Shown here: positions 43,279 through 47,933 of the stretch, one piece after another
How the letters are laid out: every line of letters starts with the position of its first letter
How positions within the stretch are numbered: the stretch's first letter is position 1
Assembly (NCBI GenBank): GCA_017625615.1
Contig: JAGAKP010000007.1
Location: 1 to 47,933 of the forward strand
Origin: Clostridia bacterium
GTDB taxonomy: Bacteria; Bacillota; Clostridia; Oscillospirales; CAG-382
DNA length: 47,933 nt
Reading direction: 5' to 3'
Notes under the pieces: generated by a model
Database searches by the model: none
What the model saw: only the letters and a program-made list of their open reading frames with translations
Told to the model about the DNA's origin: nothing
Position numbers and translations under genes: made by a program

Positions 43279-44502
43279 TTATTCAACAACTACCTTGTGG
43301 AATACCTTTTTGCCTTTTTTGATCTTTATGCTTTCGTTAAGAAGCTCTGCGGAAACCTTGTGGTTTGCGTTGGGAACCTTTTCGCCGTTGACGGAAATAC
43401 CGCCCTGATCTATAAGACGTCTTGCTTCGCCTCTGCTGGGTGCAAGCTTGCACGCCATAAGCAGGTCGATAATGCCGATACCGTCTTCGCCAACCATATC
43501 CTTGGAAAGGGTAGTGGTGGGCATATTGGAATCGTCGCCCTCGCCGGAGAAGAGTGCGGCTGCGGTAGCCTTTGCCTTGTCAGCCTCTTCCTTGCCGTGA
43601 ACAAGCTCGGTAAGGCTGTATGCGAGAACTTCTTTCTTTTCGTTAATGCGGTTGTCTGCCCAAGTATCCATTTCCTCGATCTGCTCAACGGGAATGAAGG
43701 TGAGCATACGGATGCACTTCATAACGTCTGCATCGTCAACGTTGCGCCAGTACTGGTAGAAATCAAAGGGAGAGGTCTTTTCGGGGTCAAGCCAAACTGC
43801 GCCCTTTGCGGTCTTGCCCATCTTCTTTCCTTCGCTGTTAAGAAGCAGGGTAATGGTCATAGCATAAGCGTCCTTGCCGGTCTTTTTACGGATAAGCTCG
43901 GTACCTGCAAGCATATTGCTCCACTGATCGTCGCCGCCGAACTGCATATTACAGCCGTAATGCTCGTTGAGGTAGTAGAAGTCGTACGCCTGCATTATCA
44001 TGTAGTTGAACTCAAAGAAGCTGAGTCCCTTTTCCATTCTCTGCTTGTAGCATTCGGCACGGAGCATATTGTTAACGGAGAAGCACGCACCAACGTCACG
44101 GAGAAGCTCGATATAATTAAGGCTGAGCAGCCAGTCCGCGTTGTTAACTACGATAGCCTTGTCCTCGCCGAATTCGATAAATCTGCCGATCTGCTTTAAG
44201 AACTTATCGCAGTTGCTCTTTATGGTTTCGGGAGACATCATCTGTCTCATATCCGTTCTGCCTGAAGGATCGCCTACGAATCCCGTACCGCCGCCGAGGA
44301 GTACTACGGGCTTGTTGCCTGCCATCTGCAGACGCTTCATAAGGCAAAGTGCCATAAAGTGACCTACGTGGAGCGAATCTGCGGTAGGGTCAAAGCCGAT
44401 ATAAAATCTCGCACCGCCTGTGTTTACAAGCTCGCGTATTTCTTTTTCATCTGTAACCTGAGCAATAAGCCCTCTTGCTTGCAGCTCTTCATAAATGTTC
44501 AT
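43279..44502 (-). CDS. tyrS: Tyrosyl-tRNA synthetase
   Basis: 407 residues, normal for bacterial TyrRS. The class I signatures are H-V-G-H (about 47-50) and K-M-G-K-T (about 233-237), with Y-x-G-F-D-P-T-A-D-S-L before the first and a C-terminal S4 RNA-binding domain (R-G-E-A-R-R-L-I-D-Q-G-G). The reading frame stays open for 141 bases upstream, but the start is the ATG at 44502, with GGAGG 7 nt upstream. The leader carries a promoter, a repeat and a terminator, with no recognisable T-box. Confidence 0.97.
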   Translation of the reverse strand: MNIYEELQARGLIAQVTDEKEIRELVNTGGARFYIGFDPTADSLHVGHFMALCLMKRLQMAGNKPVVLLGGGTGFVGDPSGRTDMRQMMSPETIKSNCDKFLKQIGRFIEFGEDKAIVVNNADWLLSLNYIELLRDVGACFSVNNMLRAECYKQRMEKGLSFFEFNYMIMQAYDFYYLNEHYGCNMQFGGDDQWSNMLAGTELIRKKTGKDAYAMTITLLLNSEGKKMGKTAKGAVWLDPEKTSPFDFYQYWRNVDDADVMKCIRMLTFIPVEQIEEMDTWADNRINEKKEVLAYSLTELVHGKEEADKAKATAAALFSGEGDDSNMPTTTLSKDMVGEDGIGIIDLLMACKLAPSRGEARRLIDQGGISVNGEKVPNANHKVSAELLNESIKIKKGKKVFHKVVVE

Positions 44503-44520
44503 CAGAAAACCTCCAATATT

Positions 44521-44550
44521 GAAAAAAGCCCGACTTCTTGTCGGGCTTTT
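44521..44550 (-). terminator. Terminator-like hairpin in the tyrS leader (possible attenuator)
   Basis: 11-bp stem (44524-44534 with 44540-44550), 5-nt loop, followed on the minus strand by T's, placed 7 bases before the tyrS ribosome binding site. Left unopposed it would stop transcription before tyrS, as expected of an attenuator. Confidence 0.7.
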
Positions 44551-44554
44551 GTTG

Positions 44555-44594
44555 TCTGGGTCCCCACGAATCCGTAAGGCTTCTCGGGGTGATT
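44555..44594 (+). repeat. 40-bp terminator-like repeat, copy 4 (diverged)
   Basis: Keeps the GGGTCCCC start, the GTAA loop with GGCTTCT and the GGGGTGATT end, but has five to six substitutions against copy 1 that break some pairs in the long stem. It is followed by a run of T's on the plus strand and lies inside the tyrS leader, antisense to tyrS. Confidence 0.8.
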
Positions 44595-44614
44595 TTTTTA
44601 GTCCGATTTGTTTA

Positions 44615-44643
44615 ACTATAACACAACGGACGTGTTTTGTCAA
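44615..44643 (-). promoter_or_regulatory. Promoter of tyrS
   Basis: Minus strand: -35 TTGACA (44643-44638), 17-bp spacer, -10 TATAGT (44620-44615). The leader to the ATG is about 105 nt. Confidence 0.82.
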
Positions 44644-44647
44644 GATT

Positions 44648-45574
44648 TTACTTCTTTTCTTCGCTTACGGTTTCCACTACAGCTTTTGCAAGTCCCGCAA
44701 CACCCTGAATTTCGGAGGGAATGATTATCTTGGTTGCGTTTCCGTCAGCCGCCTTTGCAAATGCGTCAAGCTTTTGGATGGTAAGATAGCCTTCGCCGGG
44801 ATCAGCATCGTTTATAAGGGAAATAGCTTCCGCCTTCGCCTTTTGAACCTGACGAATAGCCTCTGCTTCACCCTCGGCTTCTCTGATCTTCGCTTCTTTT
44901 ATAGCCTCTGCACGGAGAATAGCTGCTTCCTTTTCGCCCTGTGCGGCGAGTATCTGGCTTTCCTTCAGACCTTCCGCAACGAGTATCTTACTTGCCTTTT
45001 CGCCTTCGGCACGAAGAATGGATTCACGCCTCTGACGCTCTGCCTTCATCTGCTTTTCCATGGCGTCCTGAATTTCGTGGGGAGGTATAATGTTCTTAAG
45101 CTCAACGCGGTTTACTTTAATTCCCCAAGGGTCTGTAGCCTCGTCAAGTATAACGCGTATTTTGGAATTTATGGTATCTCTTGAGGTGAGCGTATGGTCA
45201 AGCTCCATTTCACCGATAATGTTACGCAGTGTTGTCGCGGTAAGATTTTCAATAGCGCTTACGGGTCTTTCAACACCGTAGGTGTACAATTTCGGGTCGG
45301 TAATTGCGTAGAACACTACGGTGTCGATCTGCATGGTTACGTTATCCTTTGTGATAACCGCCTGAGGTGCGAAGTCAACAACCTGCTCCTTCAAGGATAC
45401 GACCTTGGCTATTTTCTCTATAAGAGGTATTTTGAAATGAATACCCGTCTGCCAGGTGGCGTGATACACACCCAAGCGCTGAATAACGTAAGCCTGCGAC
45501 TGGGGAACGATCTTGATATTAGCTACGATAACTAATACAATAAAAAGAGAAACTCCTATGATAATATACGGCAT
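44648..45574 (-). CDS. SPFH/stomatin-like (paraslipin) membrane protein
   Basis: 308 residues. An N-terminal membrane helix (about 3-20), an SPFH/Band-7 domain (about 22-190; P-Q-S-Q-A-Y-V-I-Q-R-L-G-V-Y, E-L-D-x-T-L-T-S-R-D, W-G-I-K-V-N-R-V-E-L-K-N-I), then an Ala/Glu/Lys coiled coil (about 190-265) and a short tail. It forms oligomeric rings in the membrane and is typically paired with NfeD. AAGGAGG precedes the ATG, and the nfeD-like gene ends one base upstream. Confidence 0.95.
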   Translation of the reverse strand: MPYIIIGVSLFIVLVIVANIKIVPQSQAYVIQRLGVYHATWQTGIHFKIPLIEKIAKVVSLKEQVVDFAPQAVITKDNVTMQIDTVVFYAITDPKLYTYGVERPVSAIENLTATTLRNIIGEMELDHTLTSRDTINSKIRVILDEATDPWGIKVNRVELKNIIPPHEIQDAMEKQMKAERQRRESILRAEGEKASKILVAEGLKESQILAAQGEKEAAILRAEAIKEAKIREAEGEAEAIRQVQKAKAEAISLINDADPGEGYLTIQKLDAFAKAADGNATKIIIPSEIQGVAGLAKAVVETVSEEKK

Positions 45575-45575
45575 T

Positions 45576-46016
45576 TTAATCCTCCTTGGTTTCTTGTCTT
45601 GTTACTATAAGCTTAACGCCATCTATTCTTACGGCTGTCACAGTCTCGCCTACGGGGATCACGGTATTATCCTCGCTTCTGGCGGTCCAGAACATACCGT
45701 TGAGATTAACGGCGCCCTTTGCATTAAGATTGTCAATTTCTTCGGTTACTATTCCGTTTTGACCGATAGCACGGTCAGCATTTGTGGCTTTCGGCTTTGC
45801 TTTAAGCAATCCTCTTGCCAATTTTCTGGTGCTTAAGATGAGTACCACCGAAACTACCAGAAACAACGTCCATTGAAGCCATACGGGACCGTTGAAAAAG
45901 GCTGCAATCGCTGACGCCAGCGCACCTACGGCAAACCATATGGTAGTGAGCTGTGCTGTCATAGCCTCAATGATTATAAGCACTATAAAAAGTGCAGTCC
46001 AGATATATACAGACAT
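45576..46016 (-). CDS. NfeD-family membrane protein
   Basis: 146 residues: three to four membrane helices (about 3-75), then a small soluble OB-fold domain (about 85-145; G-Q-N-G-I-V-T-E-E-I-D, M-F-W-T-A-R, V-T-A-V-R-I-D-G-V-K-L-I-V). This is the short form of NfeD (DUF107), without the N-terminal protease domain. NfeD and stomatin genes are commonly adjacent, and here one base separates them. AAGGAG lies 8 nt before the ATG. Confidence 0.93.
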   Translation of the reverse strand: MSVYIWTALFIVLIIIEAMTAQLTTIWFAVGALASAIAAFFNGPVWLQWTLFLVVSVVLILSTRKLARGLLKAKPKATNADRAIGQNGIVTEEIDNLNAKGAVNLNGMFWTARSEDNTVIPVGETVTAVRIDGVKLIVTRQETKED

Positions 46017-46052
46017 AACATCAACTCCTTTTAAAGTACAGTCTGTACCAAT

Positions 46053-46081
46053 AGTATACTACACATTCACACTATTGTCAA
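46053..46081 (-). promoter_or_regulatory. Promoter of the nfeD-stomatin operon
   Basis: Minus strand: -35 TTGACA (46081-46076), 17-bp spacer, -10 TATACT (46058-46053). Confidence 0.88.
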
Positions 46082-46109
46082 GTAAATAATATGGTGTATA
46101 TTTAATTAC

Positions 46110-46138
46110 TTGACACTTTTGCTCCGTAATGTTAAAAT
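46110..46138 (+). promoter_or_regulatory. Promoter of the discoidin lipoprotein gene
   Basis: -35 TTGACA (46110-46115), 17-bp spacer, -10 TAAAAT (46133-46138). Confidence 0.85.
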
Positions 46139-46192
46139 AGGAGAGTGAAAAACAATTTACGCACCTTGATGCAAATATTTGGAGGTACACCT

Positions 46193-47933
46193 ATGAAAAA
46201 AATTGCTTTTCTGCTTGCGGCAGTAATGCTGTTTGCCTTGGTGGCAGGCTGTAAGCCCGCAAGCGGCAACGTTTCCGACGTATCCGATACGACGGTTTCC
46301 GAACCCTCTGAAGACAAAGAAGAAGCTTCCAAAGAGGTTTCCGAAGAGGATACCCGTGTTCCCGTTGAAAATCCTCAGAATGCAACCGTCATCAGTACGG
46401 GTACTGCATACCAAAACACCGCCAAGGCAGGCGACGCTTACGTGGATTCCTATAACACCGAGCTTACCGACGGCCAGTTCGCTCCCGATGAGAGCGGCGA
46501 TTACAGCGACGCAAAGTATTCGGGCTACACCGATTCCACCGTAAACGTTACTATTGACCTCGGCGCGGTTTACGATAACATTTACGAATTCCGTTGCAGC
46601 TATCTATCCGTAAACACTGCGGGAATACTTCCTCCCGGCTCTGTAAAGGTAATGGTATCCGAGGACGGCGAAAAGTTTACCAACGTAGGCTTTTGCAAAC
46701 TTCCCGAAATGGTAGAGGGTGCACGTCTTGAGGCGGTCTATACCTCTGAATATTACGTAACCGCACGTTACGTAAAATTTGCCGTAACAAAGAGCTCCGC
46801 TTGGGTGTTCCTTGATGAGCTTATGGTCATCGCCAACGTCGAAGGCGGATCCTCCGTAGACGAAGCGTATCTTGAGCTTCTCAAGGCTTCCTACGAAAAG
46901 CTTGGCACTGTAAGCTACAAGGGCGGAAACGCTCCCGATAAATCTCTCGCATTACAGCTTGTCAGCAAGGGCGCAAAGTATACCGCTTCCGGTAAGAATA
47001 CGAAGGAATTTCCCGATGACGGCAAGCGTCTTACCGACGGAGCCTTTACAGGCTATTTTGAAAGCGGCATCTGGGTAGGCTACGAAGGCGGCGAGTCTGT
47101 TTCCGTAACCGTAGACCTCGGCAAAAAGCGCGATGATCTCAGCGTGTTCCGCACCGAATGCTATTCCAATATGAACATCGGCACCTATATGCCCGTTGCA
47201 GTCACCTACGCTGTCAGCGACGATAACTCCACCTTTACCGATATCGGCAGAATATACGGCGTCGCATCGGGACAGAACGTGTACAGCTTCCCCCTCATTC
47301 TCGATAACTGCGCATCGGGCAGATACGTCCGCTTCACTCTTGAGGCTACAGATACAAAGATGTATCTCGTTGAAGAGGTTGCCGTTTACGCCAACACCGG
47401 CGTTTCCAATGAGGTTCCTCTTTATCCTGCCCTTTCCTTTGACCCCACCGTTAAAAATTGGCCCAACCCCTCCAATCAGACTGTAAACCTCATTGCAGGT
47501 CTTACTCAGCAGATAAACTGTCCCGCAGATCTTAACGACGAGCAAAAGAAGAATAACACTCCCGTTACCTCCACTATAATGACCAACGGCAAAAAAGCCA
47601 CCGCAAACAGTATACATAACGGTCAGTTCTTCAAATTCAACGGCGGCTCCTCCCGTGACGTTATTTACGATCTCGGTGCTACAAGCTCGGTACAGAAGTT
47701 TACCTCTCAGTTTACTCATCTTGTGGATTGGGCAGTTGTAGCTCCCACCACCGTTACAGTCCTTCTTTCTATGGACGGTCAGACCTGGTACACCGCAGGC
47801 GTTATGCCCGTCAGTGCCGAAACCGAAAACGAAATAGTTTCCGCAGAGCTTACACTTTCCGCTCCCGTTCAGGCGAGATACGTTTGCTTTACCTTCACCG
47901 TTGCCACCTGGTGCGGCGTCGGTGAGCTTGAGG
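46193..47933 (+). CDS. Discoidin-type lipoprotein, 3' end outside window
   Basis: An open frame of 580 codons that runs off the right edge. ATG 46193 has GGAGGT 6 nt upstream and a promoter at 46110-46138. It starts with a lipoprotein signal peptide (A-L-V-A-G-C, Cys20), then a Ser/Val/Glu/Asp linker (about 22-55). The mature part has three discoidin (F5/8C)-like repeats (about 85-215, 250-400, 420-580), each with a V-x-V/I-D-L-G-A/K core and a late x-R-Y-V-K/R-F strand. These sandwiches usually bind carbohydrate. Whether an enzyme domain follows is unknown. Confidence 0.87.
   Translation, partial: MKKIAFLLAAVMLFALVAGCKPASGNVSDVSDTTVSEPSEDKEEASKEVSEEDTRVPVENPQNATVISTGTAYQNTAKAGDAYVDSYNTELTDGQFAPDESGDYSDAKYSGYTDSTVNVTIDLGAVYDNIYEFRCSYLSVNTAGILPPGSVKVMVSEDGEKFTNVGFCKLPEMVEGARLEAVYTSEYYVTARYVKFAVTKSSAWVFLDELMVIANVEGGSSVDEAYLELLKASYEKLGTVSYKGGNAPDKSLALQLVSKGAKYTASGKNTKEFPDDGKRLTDGAFTGYFESGIWVGYEGGESVSVTVDLGKKRDDLSVFRTECYSNMNIGTYMPVAVTYAVSDDNSTFTDIGRIYGVASGQNVYSFPLILDNCASGRYVRFTLEATDTKMYLVEEVAVYANTGVSNEVPLYPALSFDPTVKNWPNPSNQTVNLIAGLTQQINCPADLNDEQKKNNTPVTSTIMTNGKKATANSIHNGQFFKFNGGSSRDVIYDLGATSSVQKFTSQFTHLVDWAVVAPTTVTVLLSMDGQTWYTAGVMPVSAETENEIVSAELTLSAPVQARYVCFTFTVATWCGVGELE

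Noticed and set aside
44503-44620. T-box riboswitch for tyrS
   Set aside because: No AGGGTGGNACCGCG-like T-box sequence or Stem I could be found, and the leader is too short for a standard T-box.
44503-44643. N-terminal extension of TyrRS by 47 codons
   Set aside because: It would begin in the -35 box of the tyrS promoter and run through the repeat and terminator. The conserved TyrRS N-terminus and Shine-Dalgarno support ATG 44502.
1-47933. tRNA, rRNA, IS element or prophage
   Set aside because: No cloverleaf sequence, rRNA core, transposase, integrase or phage structural gene was recognised on either strand.

Overview
The window looks like chromosome of an uncultured, Gram-positive-type gut or rumen Clostridia (Oscillospirales-like). 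This is inferred from strong sigma-A promoters (TTGACA-N17-TATAAT type), AGGAGG ribosome binding sites with several TTG starts, many Cys-lipoproteins, PrsA, FtsK/SpoIIIE, a VanY-type carboxypeptidase, a PdaA-type deacetylase, a CarD regulator and several surface glycosidases. No phage, IS, CRISPR, rRNA or tRNA gene is visible.

Layout. 1-5.7 kb: tail of a DUF3021 membrane protein, an MFS permease, a minus-strand operon (ribF, membrane metallophosphoesterase, VanY-like lipoprotein) and a divergent PdaA-like lipoprotein. 5.7-10.9 kb: a four-gene plus-strand operon (FkbH-like HAD protein, acyl carrier protein, MBOAT acyltransferase, DHHW/AlgJ-like protein) that looks like a surface-polymer acylation system and parallels DltA-C-B-D logic. 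10.9-16.9 kb: minus-strand uppP-ftsK-lipoprotein, divergent from an LCP-like protein that has lost its signature arginines, then a 2[4Fe-4S] ferredoxin and trmN6. 17-23.4 kb: a 1,648-residue membrane-tethered subtilase with dockerin-, cohesin- and cadherin-like modules, overlapped by a PrsA-type foldase. 23.4-34 kb: a domain-permuted GH3 glucosidase, a hemolysin-III protein with a hotdog thioesterase, CarD with a cytidylate-kinase-like protein, a DUF4240 protein, an ASCH-TrmO fusion, a methyltransferase-fold protein and a GH20 hexosaminidase with a CBM32. 34-43 kb: an XRE regulator, then two divergent operons from one compact promoter region: phosphoesterase / GNAT-like acyltransferase / large secreted phosphoesterase to the left, GH26-like lipoprotein / histidine phosphatase / membrane-tethered esterase to the right. 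43-47.9 kb: tyrS with an attenuator-like leader, an NfeD-stomatin operon, and a discoidin-type lipoprotein running off the end.

Unifying themes. Most genes serve the envelope: wall polymer chemistry (uppP, VanY, PdaA, LCP-like, MBOAT system), protein export and folding (PrsA, subtilase) and surface glycan degradation (GH3, GH20, GH26-like, esterase). Ten exported proteins carry Ser/Glu/Val-rich linkers, and four end in linker plus transmembrane helix plus Lys-rich tail instead of an LPXTG sorting signal. A 40-bp terminator-like repeat occurs four times in intergenic spaces.
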